DNA of 9,524 bases, taken from assembly GCA_027451785.1 (NCBI GenBank), contig DAIDIS010000055.1:1-9524 (forward strand), read 5' to 3'. This document shows positions 1-6,982 of this stretch, in pieces. The stretch is from Acidimicrobiales bacterium. Lineage in GTDB: Bacteria > Actinomycetota > Acidimicrobiia > Acidimicrobiales > JAKAVM01. The notes beneath the pieces were generated by a model. That model was not told the origin of the DNA and made no database searches. It saw only the letters and a program-made list of their open reading frames with translations. Positions within the stretch are counted from its first letter, which is position 1. Every line of letters starts with the position of its first letter. Made by a program: the position numbers and the translations under genes.

Positions 1-17
1 GACAATAGTTACGGGGC

Positions 18-623
18 TCATAGTGAATCCCCCTCGCAGCCGTGGCCGACCAGATAGGAAAGGCCTTGAGTAAACCCAAGACCAATTGCCGGGCTGAGTT
101 CGTCCTCGAAGCCGGCTACCACCCCATCAGCGAGGATCAACTGGGAGATCCCATCCGGAGTGATGGCCACATGAAGTGCCCTGCGATCGAAACGGTCGCG
201 GATTCGGGTTGCCCAACCGTTCTTTACGAGCCGGTCAAGGTTGCGGCTCAAAGTGGGGGCCTCCATACCACACAAGCCGGCAAGCTCGCCTTGACCAACG
301 GTGTCATGGCGGGATAGCTCGTCGAGAATTGCCCACCCGGAGGCCGATACTCCATATTGCTTCAGGCGCCTCTCGATTTCGGAGTTGGCAACCTTTGCAG
401 CCAAGAGAAGGCTCCTGGCAAAGGACGGCCGCTCAGGCTCGTCCCCCAAAAATTCCTGTGCGCCGTAGCCGCCCGAGGCCACCTGCATGACCTCGCCGAA
501 GGCGCCTACATTGACACCACGCCTTACACAGGCCTTTGTGCTGTCAACGAGCTTTCTCCTCGGCTGGATCTCCCTGTCGATGGGGATAATCTCGCCAAGC
601 AAGCCAACGTCTGTGATAGTCAT
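18..623 (-). CDS. MarR-family winged-helix transcriptional regulator with N-terminal extension
   Basis: This 201-residue protein is probably a dimeric DNA-binding regulator of the MarR family, which usually represses a divergent or own promoter and responds to small ligands. The family signature is visible from about residue 66 on. There is a dimerisation helix (about 66-90), a helix-turn-helix (about 112-135, with GELAGLCGMEAPTLSRNLDR) and a wing containing DRFDRRALHVAIT (143-155), which matches the conserved D-x-D/R-R-R wing of MarR proteins. The first 60 or so residues have no counterpart in a typical 140-160-residue MarR protein and I do not recognise them. The ATG at 623 is chosen because a perfect GGAGG lies 7 nt upstream on the minus strand. 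The gene diverges from the SARP operon across a 374-bp spacer, so it may control that operon, itself, or both. Family assignment is firm; target and ligand are unknown. Confidence 0.85.
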   Translation of the reverse strand: MTITDVGLLGEIIPIDREIQPRRKLVDSTKACVRRGVNVGAFGEVMQVASGGYGAQEFLGDEPERPSFARSLLLAAKVANSEIERRLKQYGVSASGWAILDELSRHDTVGQGELAGLCGMEAPTLSRNLDRLVKNGWATRIRDRFDRRALHVAITPDGISQLILADGVVAGFEDELSPAIGLGFTQGLSYLVGHGCEGDSL

Positions 624-630
624 ATGGATA

Positions 631-636
631 CCTCCG
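631..636 (-). promoter_or_regulatory. Ribosome binding site of the marR-like gene
   Basis: Read on the minus strand this is CGGAGG, with 7 nt between it and the ATG at 621-623. It is the strongest Shine-Dalgarno match seen in front of any gene here and fixes the start. The unusual N-terminal extension of the MarR protein is therefore probably translated. Confidence 0.7.
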
Positions 637-745
637 GGTTCGGCTCAACGTGTTATGGCCTTACTTTGCGCCCGACCGCTCAAAGGACACTCAAACGACG
701 CTGGAACCTCCATCCAAAGCAGCACAACCCACTACCAGCCCGGGA

Positions 746-774
746 TCGAGCCAATTGCGAGACTGCGTGATACT
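746..774 (+). promoter_or_regulatory. Candidate SARP-type heptamer repeat and -10 hexamer
   Basis: TCGAGCC (746-752) is followed by GCGAGAC (757-763), an imperfect direct repeat with an 11-bp pitch. Streptomyces antibiotic regulatory proteins such as ActII-ORF4 bind direct heptamers of the TCGAG type at 11-bp pitch, a few bases upstream of a -10 element. Here GATACT (769-774) lies 5 bp beyond the second heptamer and resembles a -10 hexamer. If functional, the site would drive the rightward operon and allow autoregulation by the SARP protein. Only two repeat units are seen and the second deviates, so this is tentative. Confidence 0.3.
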
Positions 775-817
775 CCGGGTGTCTGCGGGTATGTGCCTCA
801 GTGATGGCTTTAGGCGG

Positions 818-839
818 GGTGCGGGCTACCCTGCGCACC
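818..839. repeat. Short inverted repeat (possible operator or hairpin)
   Basis: GGTGCG (818-823) and CGCACC (834-839) form a perfect 6-bp inverted repeat. A further GG/CC pairing (824-825 with 830-831) across a 2-nt bulge leaves the 4-nt loop CTAC. There is no following T-run, so it is not an intrinsic terminator. It could be an operator for either regulator, or mere GC-rich symmetry. Confidence 0.3.
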
Positions 840-955
840 GGCGAAGCTTGTAGATTCTGCAGTGTCCGCTATTGGGCACATCGAGCTTTTGAACCGAGAG
901 ACGCAAGTGCACCACTCCACGCCATTCATTTCCGGCTCACAAGCTCCAGCGAATT

Positions 956-995
956 CTCCAGGGCCGACACCCTGGGGCGAGGCTTGGAGCCCAGG
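956..995 (+). promoter_or_regulatory. Two mutually exclusive hairpins before the SARP start codon
   Basis: Three short complementary segments lie in series: CCAGGG (958-963), CCCTGGG (970-976) and CCCAGG (990-995). The middle segment can pair with the first (6 bp perfect, 6-nt loop, extendable by a G-U and a C-G pair at 956-957/976-977). Alternatively it pairs with the third (CCTGGG/CCCAGG, 6 bp, 13-nt loop). The third segment contains the AGGA that is the nearest Shine-Dalgarno-like sequence to the TTG start at 998, so the second fold would hide the ribosome site and the first would free it. This is a geometric observation; function is inference. Confidence 0.35.
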
Positions 996-997
996 AA

Positions 998-3900
998 TTG
1001 GCCGCTGAGCCAGGCGGCCGTGACAACGGTCTTCGCCTGAGCATCCTCGGCCATCTCGCTGTTTTTCTCGAAGGGCGCGAAATCCCTTTCAACGGCAGCG
1101 TCAGGAAGGCTCTTCTCATCCGCCTTGCTCTCGACCCAGGACACTCGGTACCGACGAACGTCTTGATGGAGGACCTCTGGGGAGATTCCCCTCCCGCAAA
1201 CGCCTACGGCACCCTGCAAAGTCACGTCTCCTTGATAAGGAGGGCCTTGGGCGCGAAGGCAGTCGTCAACCGTGGCGGAGGATACCTTCTCGATCTCTCC
1301 CCTGAGGCAGTTGACGCTAATCGATTCACCGGTTTGGTTGAGACCGCAAGAAATCGCTTCGAGGAGTTCCGGTACACGGAGGCCATCGGGCTATTCGAGG
1401 ACGCTCTCGCTCTCTGGCGCGGTGAAGCCTTGAGTGACGTCTCCGGTTTCCACTGGTCTTTGGGGGAGGCTGCCAGGCTGGAGGAGTTCAGACTAAGCGC
1501 ACTTGAGTGGCTGTTCGATTGCCTTTTGGCATCAGGACAGGCGCAGAGAGTTGCAGCAGAGGCTGAGTCTGCACTGGCAAGAGAGCCGCTCAGAGAACAG
1601 CTGTGGGCGAAGCTTATGGTGGCGCTCTATCGCTGCGGGAGGCAGGCAGACGCTCTAAGGACCTATCAGCGCCTTCGGTCACGTCTTGGCGAGGACCTCG
1701 GGATCGAGCCGAGCCGCGAGCTGGTCTTGTTGGAACAGGCGATCCTCAACCAGGACCCATCACTTATTCCGGTAGGTCATAACGGGAGCGGGAAGCCTGA
1801 CTCACGAGCCCCAGAGGGGCGAACAGTGTCTCAGGAGGCAGCCGTTCGCGAAGCAGGTATCAGCTCCACTTCTCGTGGCGAGTTGGAGAGATCCGCAAAT
1901 GCCCACAAGGGCCACTACGAGATGCCTGCAGTCCTTCGCCGTGAGGCCCAAGATGAGTTCGTCGGGAGGTCAGAGGCTTTAGCGGTTCTCTCCGGCATCC
2001 TTTCCTTTTCCAGCGAGCGCCCGGGCGGATGCGTCTTGATCTCCGGAGAGCCGGGAATCGGCAAAACCGCTCTCGTTTCCCACTTCGCGCTGGACGCGCA
2101 CAGTCGGGGCGCTATTGTTCTCCTCGGTCAGGCACACGAGGACTTCGGACGACCGTTCGGCCTATTCGCCGACATAGTCTCCCAATGTGCGCAACAGGGC
2201 CTCGGGGGATTCCCTGAATGCGACCCGCGACTGTTCACATTGCTCGACTCACCCATACAGGGTGATCCCTCTGACGACGGCAAAAGCGGCAGCATCAATC
2301 GATATCGTGCCAACTCTTCTCCTGACCCCGAGAACGAGCGCTTCCTTCTGGTCAATTCGGTAATCGACCTAATGTCCAGAGTTGCCGCCGCCGGACCGGC
2401 TCTTGTGATCCTCGAAGACCTTCAATGGTCTGACCGGCCTAGCCTTCAGCTCCTGAGGAAACTCGTTGTCGAGAATCACAGGGTGGGTATAGGCATTGTC
2501 GCTACGTTCCGCGGATCGGATATAGAGAGAGACCATCCGCTACAGGGAATCCTGGCAGCCCTCCGTCGGAACAGTTCCGTAAAGAGGGTAGATCTTGGCG
2601 GGCTGGAAGCCCTGGAGACTGAGCGGATCCTTTGCTCACTGGCCCCGATGGCCTCAAGAGAAGAGGTCGCCCTGGTCGCGAAGACTCTGCACGACGAGGC
2701 ACGAGGTAACCCGTTCTTCTCCCGAGAACTAGTTCAACATCTGATCGAAAGCGGGACCTTGGTATGTGGAGACGACGGGCTTTGGAAACTGGATTCCCAC
2801 ATGCAGATCAACAATCTCCCGGCAAGCATCATGGAGGTTACGACTCAGCGAGTCGAACGCCTAGGAAAGGACGCCAGATCGATCCTTGAAGTGGCTTCCG
2901 TTATGGGAACCGAGTTCGAGCTTGAGATCCTTGCGGCGGTCTCCGGATTCTTAGAGGACGATGTCATCGAAGTCCTTGAGTCGGCTCAGCTCGCCCAGAT
3001 TGTCTCTGAGTCCGCTTCGGAGAATGGTCGGTATGGTTTTGTTCACGCCTTGCTGCAACGAGCTATCTATGACTCGTTGAGCCTGAATCGAGCGAGCAGG
3101 ATCCACCTCAGCGTGGCAAAGGCATTGGAGCTCCAGAACGCCTCCTCTCTGGAGGGAGAACTGACTTCTGCGAGCAAACGACAGCTTGTGACCACACTTG
3201 CTCATCACTGGTACCGCTCTCCTGCAAAGGACGGGACCGCAAAAGCCTTCGAGTACGCTTGCGCTGCCGCCGACGGCGCAGTAGCTGCCTTTGCCCCCGA
3301 CGAGGCAGTCGAGTGGTACATGAAGGCAATCGAGTTGGAACCCAAGGTGACGCCACCGGATCCGGCAAGGAGCTGCTCCTTGTTGATCAGCTTGGGGGTA
3401 GCCCAGCGCCAAGCAGGCACCGGGGGCTCCCGCAAGACTCTTCTGGCCGCCTCTGCTCGTGCGAAGGAGATACTCCGGCCCGACCTCGTAGTTAGAGCCG
3501 CTGTAGCAAACAATCGGGGCTTCTATAGCGCTGCAGGCATTGTCGACCTAGAGCGGGTCGCCGCCCTCGAGGGCGCCCTTGAAGTAGTGGGCAATGCCGA
3601 CTCCCCTGCCCGAGCGCGGCTTTTGGCGACGCTTTCTTCGGAGTTAACTTTTGCCGGCGACTACGATCGGCGCCTGAAGCTCGCCGACGAGGCACTGGCG
3701 ATTGCAAAGCGCCTCGGGGATCCTTTAACCATCGCTCAGATTATGACACTTCGGCTAAGCGCGATCAGCGTGCCGGATACGCTGAAGCTACGTATGCAGG
3801 AATCGGCCGAAGCGATAAGACTCGCCGAGGAACTTGGCCACCGCTCACTGCGATTCGCTTCCGCTGGACACAGGGCGCTCGTGTGCGCTGAGACTGCCGA

Positions 3901-4666
3901 CCTAGAGGGAATCGACACGAGCATCGCCATGATGTCGTCGATCTCTCAAGAGGTGGGTCGGCCATGGATGCGAATGGTGGAGCTTTGGACGAAGCAATGG
4001 CGCTCAGTGCTCGGCGGTGATCTCGAGTTGGCTGAGACGTTGGCAAATCAAGCCCTCGAAATAGGCTTGAAGAGCCACCAGCCGGAAGCTGCTGTCGTCT
4101 ATACAGCTCAGATATTCAACATCAAGATGACCCAAGGACTCGGCGCGGACTTGATTGAGTTGATGGCCAAGGCCGCATCCGACAACCCCGGCATTCCAGT
4201 ACTGAAAGCGGCGCACATCCTTCTCGCATCTGAGTTCGGTGACAAGGAGCTTGCTGGCAAGGAACTTGCCGAAGCGTCCACCGACAACTTTGCTGTCCTG
4301 CCTTATGACCATACTTGGCTGGCCGGCATTGGCGTCTATTCAGCAGCGGCGGCAAACTTGGGAGCAAAAAAGGAAGCTGCGATACTGTTCAGGCTCCTAA
4401 GTCCCTGGGAGGACCAGGTAATGACAACCGGGCTCAATGTCGCTGGTCCGGTCGCAACTGCATTAGCTGAGCTGGCGACAACGCTTGGTGACACGGCAGT
4501 CGCAGAGCGTTTTCAAAGCAAGGCGTTGAAGATAAGCCGGGATCTCAAAGCTCCAATGCTCGAAGAGCGTGCTAGGCGTGCGCTTAGTGGTCCGCTCTCA
4601 GTCTTGACCGAGACGAGGGCTACCAAGAAGCCGCAAAGCAAGAAAACCGAGAAACCGAAAGGGTGA
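998..4666 (+). CDS. AfsR/SARP-family regulator with BTAD, AAA ATPase and helical-repeat tail
   Basis: This 1222-residue regulator is probably a cytoplasmic, ATP-dependent activator. Residues about 11-100 form an OmpR-like winged helix of the SARP type (LRLSILGHLAV, then DLWGDSPPANAYGTLQSHVS and a GGGYLLDL wing). Residues about 107-250 are the bacterial transcriptional activator domain, with the typical EPLREQLWAKLMVALYRCGR and LGIEPSREL. A poorly conserved linker leads to an AAA_16-type NTPase from about 320 (EFVGRSEAL). It has Walker A GEPGIGKT (350-357) and Walker B ALVILEDLQWSD (468-479). From about 730 to 1195 it is helical and TPR-like, followed by a Lys-rich tail. No C-terminal LuxR helix-turn-helix is present, which separates it from LAL regulators. 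The frame is open upstream to 893, but TTG 998 is its first start codon; AGGA lies 2 nt before it. It is the first gene of an operon with two oxidoreductases, so it likely controls them and itself. Confidence 0.88.
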   Translation: MAAEPGGRDNGLRLSILGHLAVFLEGREIPFNGSVRKALLIRLALDPGHSVPTNVLMEDLWGDSPPANAYGTLQSHVSLIRRALGAKAVVNRGGGYLLDLSPEAVDANRFTGLVETARNRFEEFRYTEAIGLFEDALALWRGEALSDVSGFHWSLGEAARLEEFRLSALEWLFDCLLASGQAQRVAAEAESALAREPLREQLWAKLMVALYRCGRQADALRTYQRLRSRLGEDLGIEPSRELVLLEQAILNQDPSLIPVGHNGSGKPDSRAPEGRTVSQEAAVREAGISSTSRGELERSANAHKGHYEMPAVLRREAQDEFVGRSEALAVLSGILSFSSERPGGCVLISGEPGIGKTALVSHFALDAHSRGAIVLLGQAHEDFGRPFGLFADIVSQCAQQGLGGFPECDPRLFTLLDSPIQGDPSDDGKSGSINRYRANSSPDPENERFLLVNSVIDLMSRVAAAGPALVILEDLQWSDRPSLQLLRKLVVENHRVGIGIVATFRGSDIERDHPLQGILAALRRNSSVKRVDLGGLEALETERILCSLAPMASREEVALVAKTLHDEARGNPFFSRELVQHLIESGTLVCGDDGLWKLDSHMQINNLPASIMEVTTQRVERLGKDARSILEVASVMGTEFELEILAAVSGFLEDDVIEVLESAQLAQIVSESASENGRYGFVHALLQRAIYDSLSLNRASRIHLSVAKALELQNASSLEGELTSASKRQLVTTLAHHWYRSPAKDGTAKAFEYACAAADGAVAAFAPDEAVEWYMKAIELEPKVTPPDPARSCSLLISLGVAQRQAGTGGSRKTLLAASARAKEILRPDLVVRAAVANNRGFYSAAGIVDLERVAALEGALEVVGNADSPARARLLATLSSELTFAGDYDRRLKLADEALAIAKRLGDPLTIAQIMTLRLSAISVPDTLKLRMQESAEAIRLAEELGHRSLRFASAGHRALVCAETADLEGIDTSIAMMSSISQEVGRPWMRMVELWTKQWRSVLGGDLELAETLANQALEIGLKSHQPEAAVVYTAQIFNIKMTQGLGADLIELMAKAASDNPGIPVLKAAHILLASEFGDKELAGKELAEASTDNFAVLPYDHTWLAGIGVYSAAAANLGAKKEAAILFRLLSPWEDQVMTTGLNVAGPVATALAELATTLGDTAVAERFQSKALKISRDLKAPMLEERARRALSGPLSVLTETRATKKPQSKKTEKPKG
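4658..4663 (+). promoter_or_regulatory. Ribosome binding site of the FAD oxidoreductase gene
   Basis: AAAGGG lies within the last codons of the regulator gene, 9 nt before ATG 4673 but only 3 nt before the in-frame TTG at 4667. The spacing favours ATG 4673 as start. The site overlapping the upstream stop suggests translational coupling. Confidence 0.5.
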
Positions 4667-4672
4667 TTGGGA

Positions 4673-6982
4673 ATGGGATACGGCGGCACACAAGAAAATC
4701 AGGAAGGCGAAGGGTCGCGTCCTGGTCCCGGCCCGTCGTTGTCGACGCCGGATTCTACATCGACCTCTTCGACGGCTAGCGCGCAGGAACATCGGGATCC
4801 AAGAAAGCGAAGGGTCCTAATTCTTGGAGGTGGACTGGCGGGATTAGCAACCGCTTACGGCTTGTCCCGGACGCAAGAGCTGAGGGATGCCTTTGAGGTG
4901 ACGGTGCTCCAGGCAGGTTGGCGATTGGGTGGAAAGTGCGCCTCCGGAAGAAACGAACATATGGGTTACCGGATCGAGGAGCACGGGCTGCACGTCTGGT
5001 TCGGCTGTTATGACAATGCCTTTGCCCTCCTCCGTGACTGCTATGGAGTTGCAGATTGGATCGAGGGGGCGCCTTTCTCAACGATCGACGAGGCGTTCCT
5101 TCCCGATGATGAGGTCGTTCTGTGGGACCTTTTTGACGGAAAGTGGACAGCCTGCCCTGCCCGGTACCGAAGAAACGACGAATCACCGGGCATCGACATC
5201 TACGAACATGACTTCTGGACGCTGGTCAGGAACATGGCGAGGCACTTGGAGGAGGCTTGGAGTGATATTTCGCATGTTCATGCGGATGTCGGCGATATGC
5301 ATGCGGGATGGATCGCCAGGCTAGGGCAATGGATGGATCTTAAGGCTGAAGAGGCCAAAAAGTCCGGCCTCGGTCTGCTCTTCCACAGACTGAGCGACTT
5401 TGCCCATACCCGTACAGGGCAAACAAGCTCATTCTGCAAGTTCCTGGAGGCAATAAGGGAGGTATTGGACGAGCATCTCTATCGCCCTTATGCCGGGGAT
5501 CCGAAGGTACGCCACTTCTGTGCGAGAGCAGAGACCATGATCACCATGTTCATCGGGTTGATATCCGACGAAGTTCTCTCCAAAGGATTCAGCCAGCTCG
5601 ACGATGAGGACTTCAGGCAGTGGCTTAGAAGGCACGGCGCTTCGGAAAGCACGCTGACAAGCCCATGGGTAAGAGCCTGGTACGACGGTGCCTTCGCGTA
5701 CTTGGGAGGTGACAAGGCAAAGCCAAACGTGGCAGCAGGAGCGTCCCTCAAGGCAATTTTACGCCAACAACTTGCATACCGGGGAGCATTTGCCTGGAAG
5801 ATGGCAGCGGGTATGGGAGAGACCGTGATCGCTCCTATTTACCTGGCGCTGAAGCGCCGAGGGGTTGAATTCCGCTTCTACTCGCAAGTGACGGATCTCG
5901 TTGCGGCCAAGGTTGAGCCAGGGCTGGGTGATGTCGTCGGCAAGGTTGAGCCAGGACTGGGTGATGTCGTCGGCAAAGTGATACTCAATGTTCAAGCTAG
6001 AACAGAAGGCCAATTTGATCCCCTAATCCAAGTCGGGGGCCTTTGGTGTTGGCCTTCAGAGCCCGACTTCTCCCAACTTGTCGACGGCGAGACACTCCGC
6101 CAATCGGCCGACATCCAGGCAATGGACTTCGGCTCAGGAGAGCCCATGGGAGTACCGGTTGAGCTCAATTACGGGGAAGACTTCGACGACGTAGTGCTCG
6201 CGATATCGGTTGGGGCCCTGGATACGATTTGTGCCGGGCTTTGGCCGCCCGCCACAGCGGAAGCAAGCAAAGGCGCGACTTTCGCCTCCAACACCCGAGA
6301 TGCGGTAGTAGATCGAGCGATGGAATTAATGATCGCCAAATCGGAGACCACGATGACACAATCTTTCCAGGTCTGGACAAGGAGGAAGACGGCTGACCTT
6401 GGATGGGCTTATGGCCCGAGCCTTACCTCTACTTACGTTGAGCCAGTTGATACCTATTGCGATATGTCGCACCTGATAGCACGGGAAGTTTGGACGAGTG
6501 GCGCTTCACCCGGCGGAGTTGGGTACTTTTGCGGGGTGATGCCCGATCCTCAACCAAACCAACAATCGGCTTCAGAGAGGGTCAAGAGCACCATGACTGA
6601 GTTCCTGGAATCGAACATGGGCCAGTACTGGCCGGCGGTGTCCGCTGAAGGAGTCTCTTTCAACCAAGAACTATTTGATCCTGATGGAAGCGACAACGGG
6701 AATGGAAACAAGTCAGCCTCCGTATCCGCTCAATACTGGCGAGCAAACTGGGCACCCACAGAAAGATATGTACTAACTCCGGCGGGCTCCACTCGATTCA
6801 GGCTTGGACCATCGGGTTCCGGTTTCTCCAACCTCTATCTAGCTGGTGACTGGACCGCCAATGGCCTCAATCTGGGATGCGTGGAGGCTGCCGTGATGTC
6901 CGGGCTGGAAGCCGCCAGAGTGTTGAGCGGCAGCCATGCTTATATCCCCGCCGAGAGTGACCGATGGCTGTCTTTGGGCTAG
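4673..6982 (+). CDS. FAD-dependent oxidoreductase, phytoene desaturase/amine oxidase superfamily
   Basis: This flavoprotein of about 769 residues probably dehydrogenates, isomerises or otherwise oxidises a hydrophobic, perhaps isoprenoid substrate. After an extended, Gly/Pro/Ser/Thr-rich N-terminus (about 45 residues) comes a Rossmann FAD-binding motif, RVLILGGGLAGLATAYGL (about 47-64). Next is the superfamily's GWRLGGKC, followed by EEHGLHVWFGCYDNAF (about 102-117), typical of carotenoid-desaturase-like enzymes. The C-terminus has the second FAD contact, NLYLAGDWT with GCVEAAVMSG (about 720-743). It is much longer than carotenoid desaturases (about 500 residues) and resembles the long, uncharacterised NAD(P)/FAD-binding group (COG3349-like, from memory). 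An 11-residue motif is tandemly duplicated at about residues 414-435. The gene starts 6 bp after the regulator stop and overlaps the next gene by 19 bp. ATG 4673 is preferred to TTG 4667 on ribosome-site spacing. The superfamily is firm; the reaction is unknown. Confidence 0.85.
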   Translation: MGYGGTQENQEGEGSRPGPGPSLSTPDSTSTSSTASAQEHRDPRKRRVLILGGGLAGLATAYGLSRTQELRDAFEVTVLQAGWRLGGKCASGRNEHMGYRIEEHGLHVWFGCYDNAFALLRDCYGVADWIEGAPFSTIDEAFLPDDEVVLWDLFDGKWTACPARYRRNDESPGIDIYEHDFWTLVRNMARHLEEAWSDISHVHADVGDMHAGWIARLGQWMDLKAEEAKKSGLGLLFHRLSDFAHTRTGQTSSFCKFLEAIREVLDEHLYRPYAGDPKVRHFCARAETMITMFIGLISDEVLSKGFSQLDDEDFRQWLRRHGASESTLTSPWVRAWYDGAFAYLGGDKAKPNVAAGASLKAILRQQLAYRGAFAWKMAAGMGETVIAPIYLALKRRGVEFRFYSQVTDLVAAKVEPGLGDVVGKVEPGLGDVVGKVILNVQARTEGQFDPLIQVGGLWCWPSEPDFSQLVDGETLRQSADIQAMDFGSGEPMGVPVELNYGEDFDDVVLAISVGALDTICAGLWPPATAEASKGATFASNTRDAVVDRAMELMIAKSETTMTQSFQVWTRRKTADLGWAYGPSLTSTYVEPVDTYCDMSHLIAREVWTSGASPGGVGYFCGVMPDPQPNQQSASERVKSTMTEFLESNMGQYWPAVSAEGVSFNQELFDPDGSDNGNGNKSASVSAQYWRANWAPTERYVLTPAGSTRFRLGPSGSGFSNLYLAGDWTANGLNLGCVEAAVMSGLEAARVLSGSHAYIPAESDRWLSLG
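5908..5973 (+). repeat. In-frame 33-bp tandem duplication inside the FAD oxidoreductase gene
   Basis: Two adjacent 33-bp units (5908-5940 and 5941-5973) differ at one base (GGGCTGG against GGACTGG). Each encodes VEPGLGDVVGK, and the next codons (GTGATA) resume the ordinary fold. The reading frame is kept. The unit lies at a beta-hairpin loop between the EFRFYSQVTDLVA and VILNVQA strands, where an extra 11 residues should be tolerated. Confidence 0.9.

Larger units (their letters stand above)
624..997. other. Divergent intergenic region between the marR-like gene and the SARP operon
   Basis: This 374-bp spacer holds no convincing gene; short open frames crossing it lack family signatures. It must carry the promoters for the leftward MarR gene and the rightward operon. 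Visible candidates inside it, each listed separately, are a heptamer direct repeat with a -10-like hexamer (746-774), an inverted repeat (818-839) and two overlapping hairpins (956-995). I could not find a good -35/-10 pair for the MarR gene on the minus strand, nor a convincing MarR-type palindrome of 16-20 bp. A poor rightward hexamer pair, TTGTAG at 848-853 and TATTGG at 870-875 with a 16-bp spacer, was seen but is weak. Confidence 0.7.

Noticed and set aside
42..853. Several rightward open frames of 67-137 codons across the MarR gene and the intergenic region
   Set aside because: They overlap one another in different frames, give Arg/Pro/Ser-rich peptides without family features, and most are antisense to the MarR gene.
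848..875. Possible sigma-70-like promoter TTGTAG / TATTGG
   Set aside because: The -10 match is poor and the 16-bp spacer is not decisive, so it was mentioned but not listed as a feature.
881..900. Second SARP-like pair TCGAGCT and CCGAGAG
   Set aside because: The pitch is 13 bp, not the 11 or 22 expected for SARP sites on one face of the helix.
2951..3412. Leftward 153-codon open frame inside the SARP gene
   Set aside because: It is wholly antisense to well-formed ATPase/TPR coding sequence and shows no domain signature or ribosome site.
4673..6982. Naming the flavoprotein crtI or another specific carotenoid desaturase
   Set aside because: It is about 270 residues longer than those enzymes, and no carotenoid synthesis gene (phytoene synthase, cyclase, prenyltransferase) is nearby.
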